Shown here in pieces: positions 1 to 11,604 of a stretch of 64,000 nucleotides of DNA. The stretch is from Heterobilharzia americana (taxonomy: Eukaryota > Platyhelminthes > Trematoda > Strigeidida > Schistosomatidae). Below the pieces are notes generated by a model. It saw nothing but the letters and a program-made list of their open reading frames with translations. It was not told the DNA's origin and did no database searches. How positions within the stretch are numbered: the first letter of the stretch is position 1; every line of letters begins with the position of its first letter. The DNA lies in NCBI GenBank assembly GCA_944470555.2, contig CALYCZ020000141.1, positions 1 through 64,000 of the forward strand, read 5' to 3'. Both the position numbers and the translations under genes were made by a program.

Positions 1-775
1 ACTTTTTTCCGCTGTGTGGAGGATTCTAGGTGTTTCGATAGGTTCTACTTCATCTTTGCCATGTGGGGAGTTGACAGTTGTTTTTATGACCGTTACCGGA
101 TTTTTGGCGTGTTTTGTAGTCCTAATTACCTGCTACCCCCCAGAGTTGGGTGTGGAATGCTGACTTAAGCCTAGTTTTGATGCCATAATGCTGACATCTG
201 CGGAACATATTTTCATCTCCTTGTATGCACATCTGCACCAGGTAGGACCTGTGGACTGCATTGCTCTTTAGCCGTTACTGAGTGTGCTCCACCCCATTGA
301 GTTTATTGCAAGCCAACTCATCCTCATGGTTGGTAGTTTTCAGATCATCGTACATTAATTCCACAACACGAAGCTAGGAGTTTGAAAAGACGTCTGGACA
401 TTCCGGCGCGAGCTACGAATATATAGTTCTACAAGTGAGGTGACTATCTAGTCGCAAGTCGCTCCGACGTTCTGTCAAGCATGCAAAAGTAAGAAAGACT
501 TAGGTTGAGATAAATTTTGATTTTGGGAAACCCTAAGGACGGCTGATCAGGTTGCGCATACTGTTTATCAGGGTCATTATACCATGTCCGTTTGCAATAT
601 TGTTGATGCTGCTTAAGTTTTTGATGAATTGCGGCTAACACTATATTTCTAGTTATTATTGCCTAAAGTGCAAGTGGTCGTAAATGTGATGTCACAAGGA
701 GATGACTTCACCTTACGCTTCACTTGTCACTGCAGTGATATCTGTTAGAATGCTCAAAGATTTCTTCCATGATCA
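1..775. other. Unique left flank of the array
   Basis: This stretch occurs once in the window. Similarity to the later units starts at 776. A 65-codon minus-strand ORF at 444-641 resembles nothing I recognise. I see no convincing exon, RNA gene or mobile element here. It is the only sequence that can show what lay beside the array before amplification. Confidence 0.7.
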
Positions 776-790
776 TTCTCCCAACTAATA

Positions 791-1131
791 ATGATTTTGG
801 TATCATTGGGTGTTGAAATGCTCGTAATATCAGCTGCAGCTCTGGCAGATGTTAGTGAATTCTCTGGACCTCAGTACACTGTACTGTATATTCTTAGTAC
901 TAACAGAGCGGAGATATTTACTCCGAAATAATCTATTCGAGTGCCAAGCTTGGTGGGATCGTCAAGTACCTTCCACCAGATTATAGTGAAGTAGAAATAA
1001 ATGAATATGTAGTTTTAGAACGCAAGTGTAGTCAAGGAGGAGAACTTTCATCGGACTGCGTAGGTCTTCATAGATCACACATTCTTGGTATGTGTCACAG
1101 AAATGCAATGAAAGACATTCTCAGTGGATAA
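791..1131 (+). CDS. Doubtful small two-exon ORF at start of unit A1
   Basis: Two open stretches meet here. The frame from ATG 791 is open to 925. Another frame starting at 907 runs 74 codons to a TAA at 1129-1131 and contains the segment GGIVKYLPPDYSEVEINEY, which looks protein-like. They can be joined in phase by removing 881-906, a 26-nt GT...AG segment holding TACTAAC. That is very short for an intron and its branch site is too near the AG, so a frameshifted pseudogene is as likely. A GTATGT donor-like site at 1088 could end the second exon instead. I recognise no family, and no upstream exon is evident in the unique flank. Confidence 0.25.
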
Positions 1132-1769
1132 AGGATAGGTGAGAATAGTCTATCGGACCTGTTGTAGGAAAGTAGCTAAAAACAGTTATTGTGGTGTACA
1201 CAACCCAGTCGAAATCCCCACGGCGCCAGATGGGTAGTATGAGAAAAACGGGCAAGAAAGACAAGGGGTTTTGCAACATTTCACATGTTTCTTATCAGTT
1301 TGCCCCACATTTTATTCACCTAGCTTCGCGTCCGGTGAATAACTCCGAGTTGCTGACGGTTCACTCCTCTCTTTTCAGTCTTGTGGTCTGTCTTGAGTTT
1401 CTCTGCGGAAATGTTGACTGGGAGATATTTGAAAGTCCTACATGCCATAATCTGGAAAGGGGTTACTTTCATTATTGTTCACTGAAAGCACTTCATTAGC
1501 CAGACAACTGGAGTGCACGCAAACAACTTTGGAATTATGTGAAGTCGTCATAGAAAGTTCACAAGACCTTTAACGAATTCACTTAAGGTTATGATATAGT
1601 TGGATGTGGATAAATGACAATACAAACAGACAGTTAATGTAAGACATCGCTCAGAAGTACATCAGTTCAAGTCGCTACACTTTACAGCAGTATGCAAAGA
1701 ACAAGTGGTATTGTCTTAGGAGTTATTTCGCAATCAAGGTTACTGAAAATGTTCGGAATTTAAAAACCG
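1132..1769. other. No recognised gene (A1)
   Basis: A 102-codon plus-strand ORF (1191-1499) has no recognisable motif and is interrupted by an acceptor-like CTCTTTTCAG near 1370. I do not call it a gene. Equivalent stretches lie in A2-A4. Confidence 0.4.
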
Positions 1770-2110
1770 TAGACGAGTGAATACATCTGTGCCACTGTGA
1801 CCGATTACCAGTCATTTCGCTGAGAACCCTCAACCATTGATTCCTATCGTCTTGGGGACCCCTGCCTGGTAGACTACATCACGGCTCAGACCGACAGTCA
1901 GGGATTTCATTGACTGATGCCACGTCTTGGTCTGGTCACCTGTAACCCTCTTTCAATATAATCCAGCTTCTGCTAGCATGGTACGTTGAGGTAGATGGTG
2001 GCTTGGCACTTCAGTCGCTGAAAGTTCACAAACTCATCGATGGACTTGTCTGCCTTATCTGGTGCCCTCTTTCTGACCTTGACATAGCTAGCATGAAGAT
2101 TCAACCATGC
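1770..2110 (-). mobile_element. Decayed non-LTR retroelement tail (A1)
   Basis: Read on the minus strand, two frames give pieces of one protein tail. The first is TWHQSMKSLTVGLS. After a frameshift comes LPGRGPQDDRNQWL, followed by EMTGNRSQWHRCIHS. The order (basic TWxxSMKxLT, then LPGxGPxDDRNxWL, then NRSQWxxCIHS) recalls the C-terminal end of polyproteins in schistosome non-LTR retroelements, but I cannot name the family. Further upstream on the minus strand a frame with an internal stop reads into the same tail (DYIERGLQVTRPRRG). It is a relic with no intact ORF. Confidence 0.5.
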
Positions 2111-4959
2111 ATGAGCAATGCAATGAAGACATGGCATCACTAAAAAAATATCGGCAATACCAAAACTTCTGTAAAACGGTTTCAGTCCACTTAAATCCAG
2201 TTGCTAAACTAAATCTCATGTACTTACCCTGAGAATTTATGGGGTAACAATGGAGAAGAACGCCTAATTCGGGATACTCTAGAGAAGCATGCTTAACGTT
2301 AAATTCACGTTCTCAGCCGGTTGTAATAATAAATCACTGGTTGAGTCGTGCAATGTTGAAGCTATTCCATAGTCCTATGATGAAGTTTTGAGTGAACAAT
2401 GCATTTTCCGATGACTTAGTTTTCTTAACAAATATCTGCGTGTATCATGTTTTTGTGATACCATTATTTTATGACAAGCATCGATACTATTACGTAGCTA
2501 GTATGTTTTACTTCCGTGGGTATGCAGTTTTGCTGGATAAATTTATCTGAGCGACTTTACACATGGTATGGCACGCACGGAGTTGTATCAGAAGTTTCCT
2601 TCTGATCAACAACCCATGCATCTGTTCATCAGGGGTGGGTATCAACATGTTCATAAAACGGAACATATAGACTTGTTTGGAACATTTGTAGTGATACACA
2701 AACGGAATGGCATGATTTAGATTAAAGCGCTACTTCTAAGAGCTGTCAGCACAACCAAATGGACTCTAGTTTTACTTCATTTCACCACAGGGTATTCGAG
2801 ACTGGTCCTGGTGAACTTCCCACTAGTTGTCGATAGCTAAGTCACGGTTTGTCTTTGTTGCATACTAATCGATACTCAGATCTGGTTGATCGTCCAGAGT
2901 ATATCCCGAATGCGTAGATCGTGAGCTACTTACCGTGTCAAATGTTTGGTTTTTATGTGTGGTTAGCAGTACAAACCTGATGATGACAGTACCCGTTTTG
3001 TGAAAAATGATAGGACGGTATTACGAGGTGTCACCCGTGAGTGTCCTACCAGTGAATCTGAAGTGTGACATAGTCATACTGGAGCACTCACCATCCATCT
3101 TGTATATTGTTGAGAGATATCGCCTCAGGATAGCTCACTGTTGCAAAACCAACTTTGTATACTGACAACTTGGTGAAGGGTATTCCGCTAGGCTGTGATG
3201 AAAGGAGAATTATAATTTAATGTGCGAGCGTAAAAATTTACTGTGTTCTTACATCAGATAACACGTAGTCTGGACAATGGATCGGTCGGCGACCGAGCAC
3301 TAGTCACAACACGGATTTAGTGTTGTACTTGCGAAGACTGATTGGAACTATACATGTTGGAAGTGCAAAGGGGTTATTTAGTTGCAGCTGGACGGAGTGT
3401 GCGGTTTATGAGGATACCTGAACGATGAGTTTCCGAGATACAACCCTGCTAAACATACGTCCAGAGTTCTACCTAAATTGTTTCGTGTGCTAGGCCATCA
3501 GGTTCATGCATCACTTATCAAAGGGAATGGTAGTGCGAGTGGTGACCTGTGAGACAAACGTGCTTGGAAATAACTAGGTGAATCGTTGAAGATGTTGATC
3601 AATTTATGTGGCTAAACATATGGAAAAGGTTATCAGCTCTTTCACAGTTAAAGAAACGAAAACGAGGATATGTATGATTCAGGAATGGTTCGGAATAAGA
3701 AAAATCTGCTTCACGTTTATTGTTGTGTTTTCTGGGCTGGATGGTTTAGCGGTGAAACTTTCATCGTCACCCTAGACACCATGATCAGCACAAACTCCAG
3801 AAGCAAGTGAGTTGCAAGGAATTCTCTGTAATCAACGTAGTAAGTTGTCCAGGTGATCTCGGGTTTGATCGGCGTTTTCTTTCGTAATACTATTATTGTC
3901 AGCATTCGTATTTCGACTGCTTCCTGTCAATCCAAACTTGAAATGAATCTCAGATTATAACTAGGGAATTTCGGATGTAATGATTGATGTCTTCTCTAGG
4001 CTAATCGAATAATATCTGCGACCGGTATATCCCCTAACCATATTAGAAAGTGAACTGAAATACTTGAAGATCATCGTACACTGACTGTTTTAGGGAGGGG
4101 AGTGTCAGAAAGGTGAAAACTAACAGCAAGCAACAAAGATGGTAAATTCCCGCATCTCGTTTCTATGAGTTTCTGAATAGCTTGAAACCCAGCACGAACT
4201 TCAGATGCCATGTGATTATTCAGCTTGTGGCTTAGCTGTGGTCATATATACTTGGTGATGTTACTTAATGGTTTTTAAAAGGTGTCTCTGTGGCAACAAG
4301 TATGTTGATATGATGTAATGTGGGTTCTTCACGTACATTACATGCGTTAATGTTCATACTGGAGGTTTCAAAATGGGCGTATAATGTACCCGAAAGGAGG
4401 CGAGAGATATTTTCTATATGTAAGTGTAAGAAGTATCTTAGTTACGGAAAGCATAGAAGGGATCTAGGGAAAGTACGACTATGGAGTTAAAACTGGTGGT
4501 TTAGCGGATGAATAGGACGTTATACGTAGGAAGCATGGAAGTTCGTTTGTGATTCAGTGTTCGGTTCAGGTTGAAGCAGTTTAATGACACCCATGAAGCT
4601 CACTATGGTAGGTATGCAGCCGGGTAGAACTAGGTAGTGGAAAGTCAAACTCAATTGACAGCCGTTTTGAAAAATTCTGGTGTGAAGATTTTGATGATGG
4701 ACTGACTTTGAGTGTTCGTGCTAATCGCTTCGTCGGATTAGATTATACCAATGGGGTAACGTTTCGTCTGTAGGAGGAGGTTATGGTCTGTAGAAGTAGA
4801 TATTAAAAACCATTGAGTATCTTTCGAAAGTTTTTCCTAGGCTGATTTGTTAAAATCCATCAACTGCATTTTCATTAGATCTAGTTCTATGCTTAAAGGT
4901 TTGTTGGAATAGTTGGACTTCATTGAGTATCAGTTTTCGCATGATGTTGAATCTGATGG
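2111..4959. other. Long stretch without recognised gene (A1)
   Basis: Only short unrelated ORFs (62-63 codons, minus strand, at 2508-2699 and 3717-3905) are present. I find no domain, RNA gene or complete transposon. A short perfect palindrome lies near 3283-3297 (TCGGTCGGCGACCGA). The region may hold promoter or 5' untranslated exons of the zinc-finger gene, but nothing in the sequence proves this. The same stretch recurs in A2-A4. Confidence 0.5.
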
Positions 4960-7075
4960 ATGTTCTTCACTTTATTTGTTCCGTTTTTACGAATGCCTAT
5001 TATGACTCAAAGAATGACGCACTGTTCTATGTCGGAAATAAGTGAACAAGGTTTGTGCACTTCTTCAATAGAGACTACGCAGATGATGTCTTTCACTGAT
5101 GAACGTTTTAGCCAAAATGCCAATGTGTGCAAAATCGAATATACTCACTTTGGTGAATTTTATGTTTGCACATTGTGTAACGTAAAGTGCACTGGAAGGA
5201 AACCCTTTCTACAGCATATATATGGATCAGTTCACAAAAGGAACTCCAATTCAAGTGAGACTCTAATTCCATATCATGATTTCTTCTGTAGACACATTTT
5301 TCGGAAATGAATGCAACGCGAACTTGAACTCTCTTGAGCAGTACGTCCCACATTGCAATGGATTGGGACATGAACGGAACGTACTTCCATCCTCTGAACG
5401 TTTGACTTCTGGACAAGGTTGCACCCAGCAAGGATCTGTTGGAGACAATGACGCTTCCTACTTTTGTACACCTTGTAGTCTTCAGTGTTCTTCTAAGAAA
5501 CAACTGGATTGTCACTTGTTAGGTAGGAAACATGTAAGACGGTGCAGCAGACAAACAGCGTATTCGCCTGTTCAGCGGTCGGACAACGTTGTGTTGCAAT
5601 CACAATCGAATCAGCTTGTTGACCTAGTGCAAGATTTTTCACAAATGCATACTTCGATGGAGTCAGCAGTTGGAAATTCGAACAACTCAACTAATGCAGA
5701 AATGGTTCCCTTTATTAGAAAGATCACAGAACTTGAGTCGAGACTCATATCAACGACTGGTGTTTCTCTGGTGTTTTCATCACTGTCATTTTGCTCACTT
5801 CCTCCATGTCAGCAACAAATGGACACAGATGACGCAGTCAGAGCATCTCTTCAACAAAGCACTTGTGACTCATATGAAAGCGAACACTTTTGTAGACACA
5901 CTGCTTGTGTCTTAGTGCGATCATTGCAGGTGAGTTGGTGTTTTGCCACGATTATTTTTTTAGATCTTATTTACACTAGACAAACAACAATTGTATGTTC
6001 TTGAGTAATAATAAATGACAACCGAATAAGGTTGCAAGTCCATGATCATGTGCACGTTGGCGTACTGCTCTGTAGGTTAACATCTGTGTGAAATTTGACT
6101 ATATCAGGCTGGCAAAGTTGACTAAACAGAGCATATTTCGGTTTCATGAATCACTGGTAGATAAATAAATCCTTGCATATATCCACACGATGGTTAAATG
6201 AGAAATCGGGGTGGGTTTCTTTGTGGGAAACTGGGAGGATTTCTTCGAGTGCTTCTCGCGTTTTGAATTTTTGGAGGAAGCATCTCTTCTCTAATGATGA
6301 CAAACTTACTAGAGAGAATTATGCATGCATCACCGAAAGAGAAGCATTTCTTACACGAAACGTTTTGTTATATACAACGAAGCATATGTTTCAACACGGT
6401 AGATCATAGTTTTGTACCGTTTTTAATGATCCTGTTTCACATGCTTCAATATTCAAAATGCAAAGCATATTTGTGACCGTGTTTAGAGTTAGTCGTTTTC
6501 CTATTTCGTCTTCTGCTCTGATATGTTATTAAAATGAGTTGGGAAGCAAAAGTTCATTCTGAGTTGTTTTGTTTTGGATTGTTGTGTATCTCGAGAAAGT
6601 TGTAATCAACATGAGTACGATGGACATTTCATATAGTTTACCTAAAAGTACAAATGTCTGCTACCAAGGTGAAATATCGTATTCTGCTTTGCAATAAGAT
6701 GAATTATTGTATTGGTAAATGTTTGTTGGTGGACATTTTAGGTTTTGCGTGAAACAGGCTTAATGTCGAAGCCACGTGTATGTTATACAAATGGCACTAA
6801 ATACGCGCCACTTCACCTTTCTAACGATTGTCAGGCTGTTGTGAAAGCATTGTGCTTATTCACTAGGAATTCAACTAGTCAATTTTAAAACAGCAGTAAA
6901 CTTGTGTTAACTATTGTCATCTGAGGTTCTGAAGTCAAACAAGTTTTTTTCGAACGCTAAATTAAGCTAAATGGTATGCTTTTCATTGCAGACTCCATCT
7001 AACGAGACATGTTTGTGCCCTATAGATATGAACTATAGCACAGAACTTAACTATCGATTCTCATTCCACGAATAG
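4960..7075 (+). CDS. Two-finger U1-type C2H2 zinc-finger protein, 3 exons (A1)
   Basis: Proposed exons are 4960-5254, 5292-5929 and 6992-7075, coding for 338 residues. The 37-nt first intron (GTGAGA...CTGTAG) restores frame exactly in phase 1. The second (CAG/GTGAGT at 5930; TTTTCATTGCAG ending 6991) is phase 0 and leads into a 27-codon exon ending in TAG. Finger 1 has C70, C73, H86, H92; finger 2 has C157, C160, H173, H179. Both are C-x2-C-x12-H-x5-H, the spacing of U1/matrin-type fingers known for double-stranded RNA or RNA-protein binding. The first ten residues are T-rich-encoded, so Met12 (4993), Met15 or an unseen upstream exon may be the true start. A further small intron at 5760-5812 is possible. 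Specific function is unknown. Confidence 0.65.
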
Positions 7076-8113
7076 CCCGAGACTGAACACTTCTGGTCAG
7101 GTTTGGGACAGGATAAGGCAGTGGTGCATCCCCACTGTTTCTAGTGATTTCCAAGTTGTTGCCTATGTCATTCGATCTGGATTTCCCTATTTTACTACAG
7201 AGCACGTAATTTGAAGGTCGTCCAATGCCTAACTTAGGAGTGAGACAACATCTTCATCGATGAATACTTTCTTTTGGGAAGGCAAGTAATCACTTTCAAA
7301 TTTCGTATATTTCTTCATCATGTAGCCTATCCATACTTCGGTTTGTATATGCACAATCAATACTTCACTACTCATGTTGTTTTTCCTTTGGAGTTTGACA
7401 ACCTAAGCAACTGTTCAATGTGTAGGGTTACCTAATCACATAGACCTAGTTCCAACCACTGAGTTACGCCTTCGGCTTGTGTCCTACCTAGCAACTTGTG
7501 GACAGTCAGGTTATACTTCTACAGTTACGCACTAAGTGGGGTCGAAAGTTTGAAGGTAATTTGTGAGTTGTAGTGTTGTGTGGTGTCTTTATTTCTCTCC
7601 TCTTATGGGTATTTGTTAAAGTAGTAGATAAAGGCGTAAGTGGTGAAAAAGGATAAATGCCGATTCTCTGAAACCAAGTAAAAAGGTGTTTCCCTCTGTC
7701 CATTGTGATAGATTCTGCATCAATCATCAGGGATCTATGAGTAGACGTTCTTTGCAATTTGTGGAATTATGGTGTGAAGTGTTGGTGGTGGTTGCAGACT
7801 TTTGAGCTCAATGGTTTTTATTTATCAGTGGAATTATTTTTAAACTTTAGAGTAGAATTCTTCTTGGACAGAACCGTAGTTCGCTGACTAATTCACTAAC
7901 AAATTAGCGAGAATGTGTGCGCATGACTTCGGTCCACGGAATGTAAAGAACGAAGTGTTTGATTCTGGTAAATACCCACAGTGATACATGTCAGTACACG
8001 CGTCTTGTATTTTCCCTTATTTCTCCAAGATAATGCGCCGATGATTTTGGGCACTCTCAATGCGGCATATCATCGATCCGAGTATTTTGTTCACATCCAT
8101 CTTTTGTGCACTT

Positions 8114-8115
<2 letters not shown>
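7076..8115. other. No recognised gene downstream of zinc-finger gene (A1)
   Basis: It follows the proposed stop codon and probably includes 3' untranslated sequence. I see no clear AATAAA close to the stop; one occurs only near 8276. The 83-codon minus ORF at 7506-7757 has no recognisable motif. Confidence 0.4.

Positions 8116-8144
<29 letters not shown>
8116..8144. repeat. AT dinucleotide microsatellite (A1)
   Basis: Uninterrupted TA repeat of 29 bases. Confidence 0.95.
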
Positions 8145-8146
<2 letters not shown>

Positions 8147-9360
8147 TTCTTTTTTAGTTTTATGAAAAGAGTCTATGTGAAAATCTTGGTGATCGAGATT
8201 GACCAGTTTGTGAACTTGTGTGGTTGGCTCTAACTGGATTAGCATTAGAATCCGTCGAAATTTTCTGTATATGAGAATAAAACTTTTAAAAAAATTCTTG
8301 ATCCATTTGTGTCAGTTAAAAATTGAACATCCCATTATACTAAATATCATAATCATTATTTCACTGGGTGTTATATTGTTCATTAACTGTTCAGAAAAAC
8401 TGTATTCACACCTGGAACTTTCGTTTATAGTTTCAGAAATGGGAGACGTAAACACCGTATGTGCATTATTTGTATTCATTTCCACATTTTCTACTTGACG
8501 TATGGGTAAATGTAGGTCTCAATTTAATATTGATTTACTGGTGAAGTACTTTCGTGTTTTGTCAACTGGTTTGTATCTCTCAATGCATGAAGAATCATAT
8601 GCTCGTACAGCTGACGATGAGTTTAATAGTGTGCGTCAATTGGCAAGTAACTAGTTTTCGTCAGAGGTGCGTCCAAGAGTAGCATGTTTATTCTATCGAA
8701 TGGGGTATGTAATAGCATGAATGGAATTGTGAACCCACTAGTGCATTATCTCATGATGTGGTGGTCGGAGGTGTGACAACTTGTACTTTTATGCAGTAAT
8801 CCCAAGCTATTTGTTTATATTGTCTGTCTTGTGACGAGAGCAATAACTGAGCTTTTGACTTATAAGCTGTGCGGAGTTTTGAATTTGATATCGAGGAATA
8901 AGCAAATTTTTCGTCTGACACGGAACTGAGTGTGTAAAGTGTCCTTCTGTGTATTTTGGTTTGAGTTCATTTTTGTCTGGGGTTTGCGGCAGTTCCTCAG
9001 GGCGTAACTGGAGACAATGATAATAGCTCCATTTATCGGTTGCTGATGTGAGGTAACACGTTACTGTTATATGAGTAATCAACGGTGTTGTAATAATAGC
9101 AGGTCATACTAAATATGACCCGTGCGCGGGGAAATAGCGCGAATAAACAGTTCAGATGTATACAAAATTGTAAGTGTGGAATATGAGGGATATCCGAGTG
9201 GTCCGTTATGTGTGACAATGAAGTATGGTATAGAACCATGCACTGTATCTACTTACATTGGAATTGGCTGTTCGACTAAGTGGACATTGACGCAGTAGGC
9301 GGCTAGCCACACTTATAGTATTTGGACAAATCCTGTCAGGCTGCCTAAACATCTATAGAA
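8145..9360. other. AT-rich stretch without recognised gene (A1)
   Basis: A 92-codon plus ORF (8220-8498) is rich in I, L and F from AT-rich DNA, and two minus ORFs (8807-9082, 9033-9239) show no motif. None is called. The right part may be the body of a short interspersed element headed by the tRNA-like module at 9361-9428, because that module is on the minus strand and would be transcribed leftwards through it. Confidence 0.4.
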
Positions 9361-9428
9361 TTCGCCGGGATTCGAACTACCCAACCCACTAATCAGAAGT
9401 CGAGTGCCTAGACCAATGAACCACATGT
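9361..9428 (-). mobile_element. tRNA-like module, probable SINE head (A1)
   Basis: On the minus strand it carries an A-box-like TGGTTCATTGG and a B-box-like AGTTCGAATCC, the internal RNA polymerase III promoter parts of tRNA genes. The T stem is broken (GGGTAG opposite CCCGG), so it should not fold as a working tRNA. A tRNA-derived SINE or a tRNA pseudogene fits best. Confidence 0.5.
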
Positions 9429-11027
9429 GAACAAGGCACTTATGCCCGAGCGTCGACTATTTATTGCCTAGCTGTTTAAAAGATGCTTTGCGACTGCGAT
9501 CTACTTTACTGTATGAGTTACAAATAAATAGGAAGGAAAGCTAGCTTACATAAGATTTATTTCTTTGAATAGGTAGCCCCATGTTCACCGCGCATTGACC
9601 CACTGTGGTTAGTGTCAGACAAGAAGTCAGAAGGAAGCTTGTGATAAACAACTGGAAGCTATGATGACTGACTTTCCGACACTCATAATACCTATAAGCT
9701 AGCATCAATTGGTGGTCAAGCGATGTACTTAGCCACTGAACGGAAATAACCACAAAAAATGTTGTCTGCACTAGGACTTCGTCAAGTTTACAACAAGGAA
9801 AACTCCGCTATCGGAATTTTTTGAGCACTCAAGTCCCGTCAGATCAGGATCAACCTTCAGCATTGCCTTCTAATGTTTATTCACATCTCGCATGCTATAT
9901 TCCTACATCATGTTTAGGTTTTCTCCAGCTCTTGATAACAGGTCGATTTCTTAAAAGGGAATGTTTTCCTGGAACTGCACTGTGGGCCACACGTTGGACT
10001 TTCAATGTCTGAACCCTCCATCAAATCGTCTGGTAAGCTCGGCTAGCTAAGGTGTATAGTTCACCGCTTCACTGGGTCGCAGTTGCCCATTCGCTGTTCA
10101 GTTGAATTGTACTGTGGGGTAGGTTAGGCAAATAGGCACTTTCGGAATCCCAGGTGAGCAAGCAAACAATGGTGATCACCTGTTAAAAGTGTACTTGTAG
10201 AACCCTTTATGTCTGAGTAGCACCAACATCGAAGATGACAATGTGGCATCCACCCACCTCAACTCTTTTGTGGATTGGTATACGATTTTGCTACCAGTGA
10301 CCCCTTGAAGGGAAGGATTGAAGACTGCGACTCCTTCTAGAGTTTGTTTTGACGGGCATTAGACTTATATGTATGCCTGTGAAATGTACGACAGAGAGAA
10401 GATTGATCAATAATGAAAAGGTGAATGTTCTAGAAATAAATCATGTGGTTTAATGCTGTAGAGTGGTGGAATGAAATCGTGTGTACCAAAGTCTCAAGGA
10501 ACCCAGAATGAGACGGGGTGACTGATAGTGAACATTCCAGTCATGGGGTATGATATAGTGTTTCCACTTTGTAGGTTTGTGCTTTTTTTTATAGTCGAGT
10601 ATTGTGTTCTGTAATGTCAATTCTGCTAAATCCCTTCTGTTGCCTTTACTAAAGTTGATGTTCATGTTCATTCAACCATCTGTCTTTCTATTTCTTCATA
10701 CTAGACTTTAAAATACGTAGATCGGTCCAAATGATATTATAATTTAAACCATACGCATCAGTGTGGACTGACCTACAGTTAATGTCTATGTTCGCTAAGT
10801 CTGATTTCGAGTGATCTTGAGGTTTGGACCTATGTAATTAATGGGGTAGTCAGTGTAATACATTGCATATAGTGCTCATTTGTTGTTAATCAGATTCATT
10901 AGTTTGCGAACGGTTTGAACACCAGATTTTATGAGATTTCTTTCATTATAATTTGACTGTCTGAGACGGCCGTAGTTCCGCAAACTAGTATTTATACCGT
11001 TATGACTGAAGGTGGAATGAAAATCTG
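9429..11027. other. No recognised gene (A1)
   Basis: Short ORFs at 9541-9771 (minus), 9821-10012 (plus) and 10450-10671 (minus) have no motif and no neighbouring splice signals that would extend them. I see no RNA gene or full transposon. Confidence 0.4.
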
Positions 11028-11104
11028 AACTGTAGCGGGATACGAACCACCGACCATCGGGTTTCCGGCCCGATACTCTACCAACTGAACTACAAGGTCC
11101 GACT
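11028..11104 (-). mobile_element. Second tRNA-like module (A1)
   Basis: On the minus strand it has TAGTTCAGTTGGTAGAG (A box and D arm), a perfect TCGGG/CCCGA anticodon stem, and GGTTCGTATCC (B-box-like, one mismatch). The T stem pairs poorly and position 33 is C and not U, so a working tRNA is unlikely. A tRNA-derived SINE head or tRNA pseudogene is the better reading. An imperfect inverted repeat begins at its edge (11096-11109 with 11153-11167). Confidence 0.5.
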
Positions 11105-11167
11105 GCTGAATGGATTTTTATTTTACTTCAATCACCATGAGTTTTACCCATGTCAGCAGTCGAGGAC
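11096..11167. repeat. Imperfect inverted repeat (A1)
   Basis: GGTCCGACTGCTGA (11096-11109) and TCAGCAGTCGAGGAC (11153-11167) are complementary apart from one extra base, with a 43-base loop. The pair recurs at the same place in A2-A4. Confidence 0.6.
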
Positions 11168-11604
11168 TTGCGTCTCAAGCTGGTGAACAAAATCTCGCAT
11201 CTTCTGATTAGGACACGGAAACCTTATTTAATCGAGTGCTGTTGCACAATTAGAAGGGATTCTTTTCGAAAACGAGTCGTTAGAAGGACTTGGAGATTTC
11301 ATATGATTGAGAAATGAATCTCTCAGGATGTGTAGGATGGTTTTCAACCAATGCAACACCAAAGTTACCAGGGTGTTTTCTTTACAAAGGTTCTTTGATA
11401 GACATCAAGCGTTGAAGTATTCTGGTTTCTCCCGGTGAACTGCAGATCGGCAACTTTCCAAGGCTACTGAATTCTATGGCAACAAAGTCAAAATGTAATG
11501 AATGATTACATTGTGGTTAATAATAACAGGATAATCAGGAAGTCAAATTTACCTTCCAACCGATGAAAGCCAAAAATCTGTAATCAGTGGAATTCTTTGC
11601 ATTA
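11168..11604. other. No recognised gene before RTE end (A1)
   Basis: I see no ORF of note and no structured RNA. The RTE 3' end lies somewhere in 11590-11630; the exact boundary and any target-site duplication cannot be fixed by eye. Confidence 0.4.

Noticed and set aside
1191..1499. 102-codon plus-strand ORF
   Set aside because: No recognisable domain. An acceptor-like CTCTTTTCAG lies inside it, and the amino-acid make-up is unremarkable; it is probably chance.
2975..3012. CTGATGA followed by GTGAAAA, a possible second hammerhead in unit A
   Set aside because: The segment between them gives at most a 3-bp stem II with unpaired extra bases, and no GUC with matching stem I follows.
5108..5515. 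135-codon minus-strand ORF
   Set aside because: It is the antisense shadow of the zinc-finger exons at 4960-5929, where the plus strand has paired Cys and His motifs.
8220..8498. 92-codon hydrophobic plus-strand ORF resembling a membrane protein
   Set aside because: Its I, L and F content follows from AT-rich DNA, it has no splice context or motif, and it lies beside a microsatellite.
11028..11104. Functional tRNA gene
   Set aside because: The T stem and acceptor stem pair poorly and position 33 is not U, so it is called a tRNA-like module only.
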